A DNA stretch of 64,000 nucleotides from Umezawaea tangerina (GTDB taxonomy: Bacteria > Actinomycetota > Actinomycetes > Mycobacteriales > Pseudonocardiaceae). The position numbers and the translations under genes are program-made. The notes beneath the pieces are model-generated. The model ran no database searches. It saw only the letters and a list, made by a program, of their open reading frames with translations, and was not told the origin of the DNA. Where the stretch lies: contig NZ_PVTF01000006.1 in assembly GCF_003002815.1 (NCBI RefSeq), forward strand, positions 496,001-560,000. Direction: 5' to 3'. Positions 24,916 to 33,770 of this stretch are shown piece by piece. Each line of letters opens with the position of its first letter. Position 1 is the first letter of the stretch.

Positions 24916-26771
24916 TCGAGCACCTCCACCCCGTTGGCCCTGGCCAGCTCCCGTTGCCACACTTCCAACGACAGGAGGGTCCACAACCGCGGCTGTTCGT
25001 TCCTGCTGCCGGAGTCGTGCTCCGCCAGCAACGTCCGCACGGCCCGCCGGTCCAGCACCTCGCCGACGAACGACGAGGGGCCGGTCAGCAGGTCGTGCGC
25101 CATGTCCCTCAGGCCGTCCCGGAACCAGGCGTCCAACGGCACCTTGAACCCGGACTTCCTGCGGTCGACCACCTCGTCTGGCAGGTGGGCTCGGGCGACT
25201 TCCTTGACCACCCACTTGGTGACGCCCTTGCGCACCTTCACCGAGCTGGGCAGCGTGAACGCCAGCTCGACCAGGCGGTGGTCGAGGAAGGGCGGGCGGA
25301 GTTCGAGTGACGCGGCCATCGACATGCGGTCGCCGCGTTCGAGCAGGTTGTCCGCGAGCCACGAGTGCGAGTCCGCGTACAGCATGCGGTGCAGGGCGTC
25401 GCCCCGGCCGCGCTCGTACGGGCCCGTGGCGCTGCGGGCCGCCGGTCCGCCGAGCAGCGCGTCGCGCTCCTGCACGGTGAACGGCGCGAACCAGCCGCGC
25501 ATCCGTTCCGCGGCGGTGGGCTCGGCCATCGCGCGCACCGCGACACCGAGCCGGGCCCGGCCCGCGGGCAGCGCGCGTTCCAGCCGGTGCAGGGCGGGCC
25601 CCCGCAGCGCGGCGGGCACGACACCCGCCCACCGGGTCGCCTGCGAGAAGCGGTGCTTCGGGTAGCCGCCGAACAGCTCGTCGCTGCCCTCGCCGGACAG
25701 CACCACCTTCACGTCGCGGCGGGCGAGCTGCGCAAGCTTGAACACCGCCACGTCGGCGGGCTCGGACAGCGGCGCGTCCCGGTGCCAGCTCAGGCTCGCC
25801 CACGACTCGCGGAAGTCGTCGGCGGTCACGATCACGTCGTGGTGCTCGCTGCCGACGATCCTCGCGACCTTGTGCGCCCAGTCCAGCTCGTCCACGCGGG
25901 GGTCGCCGAAGCCCGCGGAGAACGTGTGCAGGCCCGCGCCCTCGCGGGCTCGCGCCACCAGCGCGGTGATCAGGCTGCTGTCCACGCCGCCGGAGAGGTA
26001 GGCGCCGACCGGGACGTCGGCCACCAGCGCGTCGCGCACCGACTCGTCGAGCGCGTTCGCCACCAGCCGCACGGCCTCCTCGGGCGTGTGCGCGGCGACG
26101 ACCGGCTCGCGGGGCAGCTCCCAGTAGGGCACCAGGGTCACGGCACCGGTCGCGCTGAGCCGCAGCCGGTGCCCCTGCGGCACCTTGCGGACGCCGTCCA
26201 CCAACGTGAAGGGCGCGGGCACCGACCGGTGCGCGAGGTAGTCGTGCAGGCTCGCCCGGTCGACCTCGCGGGACCCGATGACCGGGAACAGCGCCTTGAT
26301 CTCCGAGGCGAACGCGAAGACCTCGGAGTCGACGTAGTAGTACAGCGGCAGCACGCCCATGCGGTCGCGCACCAGGTGCAGGTCGCCGGTCTCCGCGTCG
26401 TGCACCGCGTAGGCGAACTGGCCGCGCAGCCTGCGCACGCCCTCCACGCCGTAGCGCTCGTGCAGCGCCAGCAGCACCTCGGTGTCGCCGCCGGTGCGGT
26501 ACGGGTAGTCCACTTCGGACCGGAGCTGCCGGTAGTTGAGGATCTCGCCGTTGAACGCGACCGTGCGCTGCCCGTCGTGGCTCGCCATCGGCTGCGCCGA
26601 CGAGCCCAGGTCGATGATGGAGAGCCTGGTGTGCGCGAAGCCGATCGAGCCGGACGTCCAGATCCCGGAGTCGTCCGGTCCTCTGTGGACCAGCCGCGAC
26701 GCCATGGCGCGCAGCAGGTCGGCGTCGACGGGCGCACCGTCGAGCCTGCGGTACCCCGCTATCCCGCACAC
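24912..26771 (-). CDS. asnB: glutamine-hydrolysing asparagine synthase family amidotransferase
   Basis: The 619-residue protein has a class II glutaminase domain starting with the nucleophile Cys2 (VCGIAGYRR) and a synthetase domain with the PP-loop SGGVDSS at 260-266. GTG 26771 places Cys at position 2, as the family requires. The gene overlaps the preceding glycosyltransferase by 13 bp. In surface-glycan loci such enzymes often amidate sugar carboxyl groups instead of making asparagine. The dehydrogenase genes here would supply uronic acids. That role is inference; plain asparagine synthesis remains possible. Confidence 0.92.
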   Translation of the reverse strand: MCGIAGYRRLDGAPVDADLLRAMASRLVHRGPDDSGIWTSGSIGFAHTRLSIIDLGSSAQPMASHDGQRTVAFNGEILNYRQLRSEVDYPYRTGGDTEVLLALHERYGVEGVRRLRGQFAYAVHDAETGDLHLVRDRMGVLPLYYYVDSEVFAFASEIKALFPVIGSREVDRASLHDYLAHRSVPAPFTLVDGVRKVPQGHRLRLSATGAVTLVPYWELPREPVVAAHTPEEAVRLVANALDESVRDALVADVPVGAYLSGGVDSSLITALVARAREGAGLHTFSAGFGDPRVDELDWAHKVARIVGSEHHDVIVTADDFRESWASLSWHRDAPLSEPADVAVFKLAQLARRDVKVVLSGEGSDELFGGYPKHRFSQATRWAGVVPAALRGPALHRLERALPAGRARLGVAVRAMAEPTAAERMRGWFAPFTVQERDALLGGPAARSATGPYERGRGDALHRMLYADSHSWLADNLLERGDRMSMAASLELRPPFLDHRLVELAFTLPSSVKVRKGVTKWVVKEVARAHLPDEVVDRRKSGFKVPLDAWFRDGLRDMAHDLLTGPSSFVGEVLDRRAVRTLLAEHDSGSRNEQPRLWTLLSLEVWQRELARANGVEVLE

Positions 26772-29056
26772 GGGCGGCCTCCCTCGGCCAGGTCGACGAG
26801 CTGCCGCGCGCGCGAGTCCCACGACGCCGGGAGCACCGACTCGCGCAGCCGCTCGCGCGACACCGGGGCGCCCTCGACGAGCGAGACGCCGACCAGCTCC
26901 ACGAAGCCGTCCGGGTCCTTCGCGACCCGGACCCGGTCGGCGTAGTGGTCGATCTCGGGGAAGGCGGTGGTCACGATCGGCAGTCCCAGGGCGAGGTACT
27001 CCTTGAGCTTGATGGGGTTCGCGTGCTTGATCCAGTCGTTGTCGAGCCACGGCATCAGCGCGACGTCGAACGCCGTGCCGTAGGCCGGGATCTGCTCGTA
27101 GGGCTTGAACCCGAGCCAGTGCACGTTGGGGTACTTGGCGAAGCGCTCCATCGAGCAGGTCGCGTCGCCGATGAGGACCAGCGAGGCGTCCGGCAGCGAG
27201 GCAGCGACGTGCTCCAGCAGGTCGAAGTCGACGAGGTAGTCGTCCAGGCTGCCGAAGAACCCGATGATCGGCCCGGAGATGCCCGCCAGGTCGGGCGGGA
27301 TCTCGGCGGCCGGTCGGCGGCGGAAGTGCTCCAGGTCCACGCCGTGGTCGAGGAAGTACGACCGGTCGCCGGTGGCGTCGTGCTCCTGGTCCTGCAACGC
27401 CCGGCTGACGTAGAGCACGTGGTCGGAGTGCTCCAGCAGCTCGTCCTCCAGCGCGGCGATGGTCCGCTGGTCCGACTCGGGGAACGCGGAGTGCCGGTCG
27501 GACCGGTTGAACAGCAGCGACCTGCGCTTCATCGGCGACACCACGTCCCACGCCGTGGGGATGGTCGCCACGACGACCGGGCTGCCCATCCGCAGCACGG
27601 CGCAGACCGCGCGCACCTGGGCGCGCACCAGCACCGAGTTCAGCTTGCGCAGCCACGGCTTGCCGTAGAACGGCAGCGGCAACGGGGTCATCACGTGGAA
27701 GCCGGGGACGTTCGGCAGCGGCCTGCGCACCAGCATCGCCACGCTGCGCGCCTTGCGCAGGATGCGGCGGAGGAACTGGGTGCTGCGACCGGGCAGGGGC
27801 ATCCGCAGGCCGATGCTGTTGACGAGCAGCACCTTGCGCCGCTCGGCCACGCGGGTCAGCAGCTGGAAGTCCGAGTGCGCCCGGTTGTGGTACCACCAGT
27901 CCTGGGCGGAGAAGCAGAGGTAGCTCGGCGCGTCCGGGTCGATCGCGCCCGCGGAGTCGAGCGGGGCGGGCCACCGCCTCATCCCGACCAGCCCGCGCAA
28001 CGCCGCGCGGTGCCTGGTCCGCGACGCGGAGTCACCGCGCACCGAGCGCAGGAGCTCGTTGAACGCCACGGCGAACCACATCGGGACGGCGCCGACGAGC
28101 CCGAAGCGCTCCCGGTGCAGCCGCACCTTGTTCGCCGCCATCAGCGACCACAGCCGCGGCGAGGACTCCAGCTCGCCGCCGAGGTGCACGGCCTTCGCGG
28201 CGGGCTCGTAGCGCACGGCGAACCCGCCGCGGCGGGCCCGGAGCATGAACTCGGTCTCCTCGGAGTAGAGCAGGTAGCGGTCGTCCAGCGCGCCCAGCAC
28301 GTTCAGGCACTCCCTGGTGACCAGCCACGCGGCGCCGGACACCCACTCGGCCTCGCCCGCCTCGCGGTAGGCCTCGGGATCGGCGACGGTCTCGCCCAGC
28401 AGGCGGTACCGCCCGGCCCGCGTGCCGCCCAGGACGGCCTCGGCGAGCGTGCGCAGGACCGTCGGCGCCCGGCGCAACGACTTCTGCGGGACGCCGTCGC
28501 CGTCCACAAGGGCCGGTGCGACCACGCCGACGCGGCGGGCGGCGGCCGCCCGCAGGAGCGCGACCGAGCCGGGGGCGAGCCGGATGTCGGCGTTGAGCAC
28601 GAGCACGTCGCAGTCCGGGGACGCGGCGATGCCCGCGTTCACCCCGGCGGCGAAACCGTCGTTGGTGGAGCGCGCGACGACCGTCGCGGTCGGAGCGACC
28701 CGCGCCACGACCTCGCGGGTGCTGTCGGTAGAGGCGTTGTCCACCACCACGACGCGGGACTCGCCCGCGCCGCTGAGCGCTTGCGGAAGCGCCGCCAGGC
28801 ACCCCTCGACCACGTCCGCGCTCTGGTAGGTCACGACGACCACGGCCAGGGGGCGGACGAGTCGTCGGGGTTCGGCAACGGGGAACTGCTTCACGGCCAC
28901 GTCCTCGGAAAGCCACGACGCACGGGTGCGGTCCCGGTGCGCGAACAACTCGGCATCATCTCTTGCTAGATCGACCAAGAAGAGGGCGTCGTTACGCTCC
29001 GTCCACCGTCCGGACCAACGACTACGCGGAGTTCCCCGGACGTCCACCTCGGTCAC
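26759..29056 (-). CDS. bifunctional glycosyltransferase, GT2 domain fused to GT4-like domain
   Basis: The 765-residue protein has two transferase modules. Residues 70-310 are a GT-A/GT2 domain of rhamnosyltransferase type: LAVVVVTYQS, VVVDNASTDST, DVLVLNADIRLAPGS with the metal-binding Asp, and YLLYSEETEFMLRARR. Residues 380-755 are a GT-B domain with GPIIGFFGSLDDYLV, WLGFKPYEQIPAYGTAFDVA and ANPIKLKEYLALGLPIVTT. It could add two successive sugars. The start at GTG 29056 lies only 4 bp after a strong hairpin, so a downstream start is possible. Confidence 0.88.
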   Translation of the reverse strand: MTEVDVRGTPRSRWSGRWTERNDALFLVDLARDDAELFAHRDRTRASWLSEDVAVKQFPVAEPRRLVRPLAVVVVTYQSADVVEGCLAALPQALSGAGESRVVVVDNASTDSTREVVARVAPTATVVARSTNDGFAAGVNAGIAASPDCDVLVLNADIRLAPGSVALLRAAAARRVGVVAPALVDGDGVPQKSLRRAPTVLRTLAEAVLGGTRAGRYRLLGETVADPEAYREAGEAEWVSGAAWLVTRECLNVLGALDDRYLLYSEETEFMLRARRGGFAVRYEPAAKAVHLGGELESSPRLWSLMAANKVRLHRERFGLVGAVPMWFAVAFNELLRSVRGDSASRTRHRAALRGLVGMRRWPAPLDSAGAIDPDAPSYLCFSAQDWWYHNRAHSDFQLLTRVAERRKVLLVNSIGLRMPLPGRSTQFLRRILRKARSVAMLVRRPLPNVPGFHVMTPLPLPFYGKPWLRKLNSVLVRAQVRAVCAVLRMGSPVVVATIPTAWDVVSPMKRRSLLFNRSDRHSAFPESDQRTIAALEDELLEHSDHVLYVSRALQDQEHDATGDRSYFLDHGVDLEHFRRRPAAEIPPDLAGISGPIIGFFGSLDDYLVDFDLLEHVAASLPDASLVLIGDATCSMERFAKYPNVHWLGFKPYEQIPAYGTAFDVALMPWLDNDWIKHANPIKLKEYLALGLPIVTTAFPEIDHYADRVRVAKDPDGFVELVGVSLVEGAPVSRERLRESVLPASWDSRARQLVDLAEGGRPCAG

Positions 29057-29060
29057 GAGA

Positions 29061-29094
29061 ACACCCTCGGTACCACCAGTGGTACCGAGGGTGT
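29061..29094. terminator. 16-bp-stem hairpin between two minus-strand genes
   Basis: ACACCCTCGGTACCAC at 29061-29076 pairs with GTGGTACCGAGGGTGT at 29079-29094 around two bases. It lies 52 bp after the beta-helix lipoprotein gene and ends 4 bp before the annotated GT2-GT4 start. It could terminate the first gene or act in the leader of the second operon. Confidence 0.65.
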
Positions 29095-29146
29095 GCGTCC
29101 CGTGCGCCCCAAGGGATCGAACCCGAGGGGACCCGGCCCTGGCGGG

Positions 29147-30262
29147 TCAGCCCTGGGCCTTGACCGCCTTGCCGTTCTGGTCCACGTTGCCGCCGCCGTC
29201 GGCGTTGCCCGGCAGCGCGTTGTGGAACGGCGCGTACTTGTACTCCGTGGTGAGCACGTTGTCCTTCACCACGAACGGCGGGGACGCGGCCGCGAAGATC
29301 AGGTGGTTCGAGCGGGTGATGTAGTTCTGCTCGATCGTCCAGTTCTTGCTGACCGCGTTCGAGCCCGACCCGGCACCGGGGTCGTTGTAGATGCCGATGC
29401 CGTTGTGGGTGTAGTCGCCGTCGCTGCGGATGCCGTCGATGTAGTTGTGCTTGACGACACCGTTGCTGGCGTTCGGGTTCATGTTGATCACGTCGGTGTG
29501 ATCGCCGCTCTGGAAGTACGTGTCGTGCAGGAAGTTGTCCTGGATCAGGTAGGGGCCCTGGCCCTGGACCATGATCCCGATGTTGAAGCCGGAGATGTCG
29601 TTGCGCAGGAACGTGCCGCTGCGGTAGGCGACGATGCCGTTGCCGGACAGGCCCTTGCCGTTCGGCGCGATCGTCGTGTCCTGCACGGTCACGGTGCCGT
29701 TCTCGATCCACAGGGCGTGGAACTCGCCGCCGTAGACGCGGGACTGCGAGACGACCAGGTTGGTCGAGTCCGGGAGGTCGATGTGCAGCATGCCCGCGAC
29801 CAGGTACTTCTCGATGCGGTAGGGATCGGCCTGCGACCCGCTGCCGGGGAGGCCCTGCTTCTTGATCCAGTCCGCCGTGACGAGCTGGTCGCCGCGGAGC
29901 TCCTTGAGGTCGGAGGTCCGGACGCCGGTGTTGGAGGCGTTCGGCCAGCCCGTGAGGCCCTGGGTGGGCGCGGTGGGCGGCTTCGGGAGCGCGGGCGGTG
30001 CCACGACCGCCGAGGAGGAGCTGGGGGCGGCGCTGCTGCTCGACGGGGCCGAGGACGCCGTGGAGGAGGGCGCGCTCGACGAGGTCTCGGGCGTGCGCAC
30101 CGGGGAGAGCACGGGACTCGACGTCGAGGCCACCGGCCGGGCGCGCGCCGGGCTGCAGGCGGCGACACCGAGCACGGCGAGGACGAGGAGTGCGGAGGAG
30201 GCCAACAGCTTGCGGGTACGACGACCGTCGTTGACCTGTCTTGACGACGTGCGGGGATGCAC
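29147..30262 (-). CDS. lipoprotein with right-handed parallel beta-helix domain
   Basis: The 371-residue protein has a lipoprotein signal with lipobox LGVAAC near residue 36 and a Ser/Ala/Pro-rich spacer (about 45-95). A NosD-like parallel beta-helix follows, with repeats such as NLVVSQSRVYGGEFHALWIE, GIVAYRSGTFLRNDISGFNI, YLIQDNFLHDTYF and GVVKHNYIDGI. Such helices bind or cut polysaccharides. The start GTG 30262 follows AAAGGTGGG. Placed inside the glycan locus, it may handle the exported polymer as lyase, epimerase or binding protein. No catalytic signature was identified. Confidence 0.82.
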   Translation of the reverse strand: MHPRTSSRQVNDGRRTRKLLASSALLVLAVLGVAACSPARARPVASTSSPVLSPVRTPETSSSAPSSTASSAPSSSSAAPSSSSAVVAPPALPKPPTAPTQGLTGWPNASNTGVRTSDLKELRGDQLVTADWIKKQGLPGSGSQADPYRIEKYLVAGMLHIDLPDSTNLVVSQSRVYGGEFHALWIENGTVTVQDTTIAPNGKGLSGNGIVAYRSGTFLRNDISGFNIGIMVQGQGPYLIQDNFLHDTYFQSGDHTDVINMNPNASNGVVKHNYIDGIRSDGDYTHNGIGIYNDPGAGSGSNAVSKNWTIEQNYITRSNHLIFAAASPPFVVKDNVLTTEYKYAPFHNALPGNADGGGNVDQNGKAVKAQG

Positions 30263-30601
30263 GAGGAGAGCCCACCTTTCGTTGGCCAGTTCGATGACCG
30301 GTTCATTTCCCCCGCGACCGGCCAGCGCACCACGGCGTCGTTATGCCGCGGTTACCGTTTAGGCGGTCGAACGGTAACCCAAGGTCGGGACCGTCGCATT
30401 GCGCCGAACGGGCCAATCCGGCCGCACACCCGAGAATGGATCACTAAAATGCGAGGCATCATCACAATGAATTGATCTACCAAATTGCTGGTCAGAGGCG
30501 AAGAATGGGATTCAGGACCCCTAAAAGGCGCATCACACCCCTCCCCGGACCCGTTAGACCAGTGCTTCTACAACGCTTTGCACACGCAACTGAGATGGTC
30601 G
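30263..30601. promoter_or_regulatory. 339-bp intergenic region upstream of the beta-helix lipoprotein gene
   Basis: Both flanking genes are on the minus strand, so this should carry the lipoprotein promoter. It is more AT-rich than its flanks. A perfect 10-bp inverted repeat, GGTTACCGTT (30350-30359) and AACGGTAACC (30370-30379), lies about 90 bp upstream of the start and could be an operator or hairpin. No gene is seen. Confidence 0.5.
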
Positions 30602-32071
30602 TCACACCGCACCCGCCTCAGCTTCCCGACCTGCGGGTTTCGCGGTCTTGAGAGCTACGAGACCGCGCCGCATCGGATACACCACGGGCAGGTACAGCGC
30701 GAGCCCGCCGACGCCGCCGACGACCAGCACCAGCAGGTCCGGGTGGAGCTCGCGGGTCGCGAAGTACGGCACGACGCACAGCAGCACCGCGCCCAGCGCC
30801 GGGCGCAGCACCGCGGAGCCGAGCAGACCCGGCCGGATGCCCAGCCCGGTCAGCGCGACGAGGAACGCGGGCAGCACCACCACGACCGCGACGGCCATGT
30901 GCGCGATGCCGACCCCGGCCACGCCGTGCAGGTGCGCCCCGATCGCCAGCGCGGGCGTGAGCACCACGAGCCACAGCGCCTGCAGGCCGAGGGTCTGGCG
31001 CGCGCGGCCGACCGCGATGAGGACGTCGAAGCACAGCTGCAGCGCCACCCTGGCCAGGCCCAGCACCGCGAGGAACACCAGCGCGGTCGCCGCGCCCGCC
31101 CACTTGTCGCCGTAGACGAACCGGATCGTCGGCCCGGCCATGATCGCCAGCAGCCCGCAGATCGGCACCGCCGCGGCCATCAGCAGCCCCATGGACCTGG
31201 CGAACGCCGCGCGCAGCGCCACGAGGTCCTCCTGGAGCCGCGCGAACGCGGGCACGCTGACCCGCGCGACCGGGATCGACAGCAGCGTCACGGGCCAGCT
31301 GGACAGGTTGAACGCCAGCACGTAGAGGCCCAGGGTCTCCGGGCCGAGCAGGCGGCCGATCACCACGTTGTCCACGTTGACCATCGCCACCGCGAGGATC
31401 GTCGCCCCGGCCAGCGGCAGGCCGCCGCGCAGCAGCTCCTTCGCCACCGCCGGGTCCCAGCCGGGCCGGTAGCGGACCGGGGTGAACTTCAGGTGCAGCA
31501 GCCCGTTCACCAGGTTGCCCAGCAGCCTGCCCCACACCAGCCCCCACACACCGAAGCCGGTCAGCGCCAGCACGAGCGTGAGCCCGGTCGTGACGACGAA
31601 CCCGGTGAGGTCGGCGTAGGTGCGCAGGTCCTGGCGGAACGAGCGGGTGAGCATCGCCGACGGCACCGCGAGGGCGCCGTTGACCAGGATCGCGAACGCC
31701 AGCACCCGCACCAGGTCCGTCGCCTCGGGCGCGCCCAGCGCCGTGGCGAACGCGCTCGCGCCCGCCTGGAAGCCCAGGAACAGCACGACGCTGAACCCGA
31801 AGATGACCGTGGTGGCGGTCGAGGCGACCTTGGCCACGTCACCAGGCCAGCGCACCAGGACCTGCTCCAGGCCGAGGTCGTTGATGTTGATCAGGATGAC
31901 CAGCGCGACCGTCGCGACCGCGAACAGCCCGTAGTCGTTGGGCGTCAGCAGCCGGGCCAGGATGATGCCGGACGCCAGGTTCGCCAGCCGCGAGAGGAAC
32001 GTGCTGGCGAAGCTCCAGCGCATCCCCTTGCGGACCAGCGTCCCGAGCTCCTCGGTCGACTCGGTGCTCAT
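30602..32071 (-). CDS. Wzx-type polysaccharide flippase (MOP superfamily)
   Basis: The 489-residue protein has about twelve to fourteen hydrophobic segments. The N-terminal signature LVRKGMRWSFASTFLSRLAN, then GIILARLLTPNDYGLFAVA, is typical of the polysaccharide transporter branch of the MOP superfamily. It would flip undecaprenyl-linked repeat units across the membrane. The start ATG 32071 overlaps the acyltransferase stop as ATGA. It is the last gene of the eight-gene coupled run. Confidence 0.92.
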   Translation of the reverse strand: MSTESTEELGTLVRKGMRWSFASTFLSRLANLASGIILARLLTPNDYGLFAVATVALVILININDLGLEQVLVRWPGDVAKVASTATTVIFGFSVVLFLGFQAGASAFATALGAPEATDLVRVLAFAILVNGALAVPSAMLTRSFRQDLRTYADLTGFVVTTGLTLVLALTGFGVWGLVWGRLLGNLVNGLLHLKFTPVRYRPGWDPAVAKELLRGGLPLAGATILAVAMVNVDNVVIGRLLGPETLGLYVLAFNLSSWPVTLLSIPVARVSVPAFARLQEDLVALRAAFARSMGLLMAAAVPICGLLAIMAGPTIRFVYGDKWAGAATALVFLAVLGLARVALQLCFDVLIAVGRARQTLGLQALWLVVLTPALAIGAHLHGVAGVGIAHMAVAVVVVLPAFLVALTGLGIRPGLLGSAVLRPALGAVLLCVVPYFATRELHPDLLVLVVGGVGGLALYLPVVYPMRRGLVALKTAKPAGREAEAGAV

Positions 32072-33210
32072 GTCGTGACCCGTCTCCCCCTGATCGCCGC
32101 CGTCACTTCGGCGAGCGACCTGTTCTCCATGAACGGCCGTTCGAACACGCGGTGGAACAGGTAGGAGCCGCCGAGCACGGCGGCCGTGCCGAGCGCGAGC
32201 AGCAGGCCGAAGCGCGGCAGCGGGTCGTCGACCAGCGCCGACACCAGGAAGTGGTCGACGAGCCAGAGCAGCGGCAGGTGCACCAGGTAGACGCTGTAGG
32301 AGAACAGGCCGACCCCGCTGAGCACCCGGCTCGCCAGCACCGCGCGCAGCGGCGCGAACCCGCCGCCCGCGAGCATGGCCAGCACCGCGGCGGTGCCGAC
32401 GCCGACCAGCAGGTCGATCCAGAAGTAGCCGCGGTCGACCCACACCGAGCCGAACACCGCGGCCAGCACGACGAACGCGGCGAAGCAGGCGACGCCGACC
32501 GCGCCGAGCCACCGGGGAGCGGTCCGGCCCTCCTCCAGCACCATCGCGGCGGCCACGCCGAACACGAACAGCGCCAGGAACTGCGGGGTCAGGTTCAGCA
32601 CGCCGTCGAGGGGGCCGACGTTCTCGCCGACCAGCTGCGCGGCGACCACCGCCGCGGTCGAGACGACGACCATCCACAACGGACCGATGCGGCGGCGCAG
32701 CAGGAGCACGAGCGGGAACAGGAAGTAGATCTGCCACTCGATCGCGATCGACCAGAACGCGCCGTTCGGCTTCGGGCTGTCGACCACGTCCTGCACCAGG
32801 AAGAAGTGCGCGACCACGCCCTTGAGCGTGATCGCGCGGCCGGTCAGCTCCGGCGTGACGAGCCCGAACACCAGCACGGACAGCCCGAGCGCGGCCCAGT
32901 ACGGCGGCAGGATGCGCCACGCGCGCCTGCGCAGGAACCGGGCCACGCCACCGAGCCGGTACCCGCGCCGGGCGGGGGCGACGGTCAGCGAGAACCCGCT
33001 GACGACGATGAAGACCGCGACGGCGAGGTGCCCGTAGAGCAGCCAGCCGAGGAACACCGGACCCGTGTTCACCGGGTACGTGGGGTACACGGTGAACCAG
33101 ATGTGGTGCAGCACGACGTAGAGCGCCGCCACCGCGCGCACGCCGTCCAGGTGCGACAGCCGCGCCCTCGCGGGCGCGGCCACCGTCCCGGTCCCCACCC
33201 CGGCGGTCAT
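32068..33210 (-). CDS. acyltransferase 3 family membrane protein (OafA/YrhL type)
   Basis: The 380-residue protein has about ten transmembrane segments and begins the domain with LSHLDGVRAVAALYVVLHHI near residue 16, where the R-x10-H motif of acyltransferase-3 proteins is visible. AFWSIAIEWQIYFLFPLVLL near 142 is another family mark. These enzymes acetylate or otherwise acylate glycans at the membrane. The start ATG 33210 and its stop both overlap neighbouring genes by 4 nt. It probably O-acylates the repeat unit. Confidence 0.9.
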   Translation of the reverse strand: MTAGVGTGTVAAPARARLSHLDGVRAVAALYVVLHHIWFTVYPTYPVNTGPVFLGWLLYGHLAVAVFIVVSGFSLTVAPARRGYRLGGVARFLRRRAWRILPPYWAALGLSVLVFGLVTPELTGRAITLKGVVAHFFLVQDVVDSPKPNGAFWSIAIEWQIYFLFPLVLLLRRRIGPLWMVVVSTAAVVAAQLVGENVGPLDGVLNLTPQFLALFVFGVAAAMVLEEGRTAPRWLGAVGVACFAAFVVLAAVFGSVWVDRGYFWIDLLVGVGTAAVLAMLAGGGFAPLRAVLASRVLSGVGLFSYSVYLVHLPLLWLVDHFLVSALVDDPLPRFGLLLALGTAAVLGGSYLFHRVFERPFMENRSLAEVTAAIRGRRVTT

Positions 33211-33770
33211 CGCCTGGCCAACCCCTCGCCGACCTGCTCGTACTTCAGGCCGCAGGCGCAGGTGAACAGCTCGTCCAGCGCCTCGCCGCACTCGCACACC
33301 CAACCGCGCACCTTCGCCGGGTTGCCCGCGACGAACGCGTGCGCCGGCACGCTCTTCGTGATGACGGAGCCCGCGGCGGCGAACGCGTGCGCGCCGATCG
33401 TCGTGCCGCACACCACGACCGCGCCCGCGCCGAGCGTGGCGCCGGACTCGACGCGGGTCGGCAGCAGCGCCTCCGGGCCCTTCTTCACGTGGGCGCGCGG
33501 CCGCAGGTCGTTGGTGAACAGGACGTTCGGGCCCAGGAAGACGTCGTCGCCGACCGTCACGCCGTCGAACACCAGCACGGCGTTCTTCACCGTGACCCGG
33601 TCGCCGAGCACCGCGCCGCCCTCGACGAAGGCGTGGTCGCAGATGTTGCAGTCCGCGCCGACGACCGCGCCGGGCAGCACGTGCGCCCAGGCCCAGACCC
33701 GCGTGCGCGGGCCGACGGAGTCGGACTCGCACAGCCCGAGCGGGTGCACCTTCACGGCGTCATCCGACAC
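33207..33770 (-). CDS. hexapeptide-repeat N-acetyltransferase (WbpD/WlbB-like)
   Basis: The 187-residue protein is built from left-handed beta-helix hexapeptide turns ([LIV]-G-x4), for instance AHVLPGAVVGADCNICDHAF, GDDVFLGPNVLFTND and GATLGAGAVVVCG, with GNPAKVRG closing the helix. This matches the WbpD/WlbB group that acetylates the 3-amine of UDP-2-acetamido-3-amino-uronic acid. The C-terminus holds two CxCG pairs (CECGEA and CACGLK) that could bind zinc. Start GTG 33770 overlaps the aminotransferase gene by 11 bp, consistent with the WbpE-WbpD pairing. Confidence 0.85.
   Translation of the reverse strand: MSDDAVKVHPLGLCESDSVGPRTRVWAWAHVLPGAVVGADCNICDHAFVEGGAVLGDRVTVKNAVLVFDGVTVGDDVFLGPNVLFTNDLRPRAHVKKGPEALLPTRVESGATLGAGAVVVCGTTIGAHAFAAAGSVITKSVPAHAFVAGNPAKVRGWVCECGEALDELFTCACGLKYEQVGEGLARR

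Noticed and set aside
29095-29150. tRNA-like T-arm (GGGTTCGATCCC on the minus strand)
   Set aside because: There is no acceptor stem, D-arm or anticodon arm at proper distance, and the T-stem itself pairs poorly.
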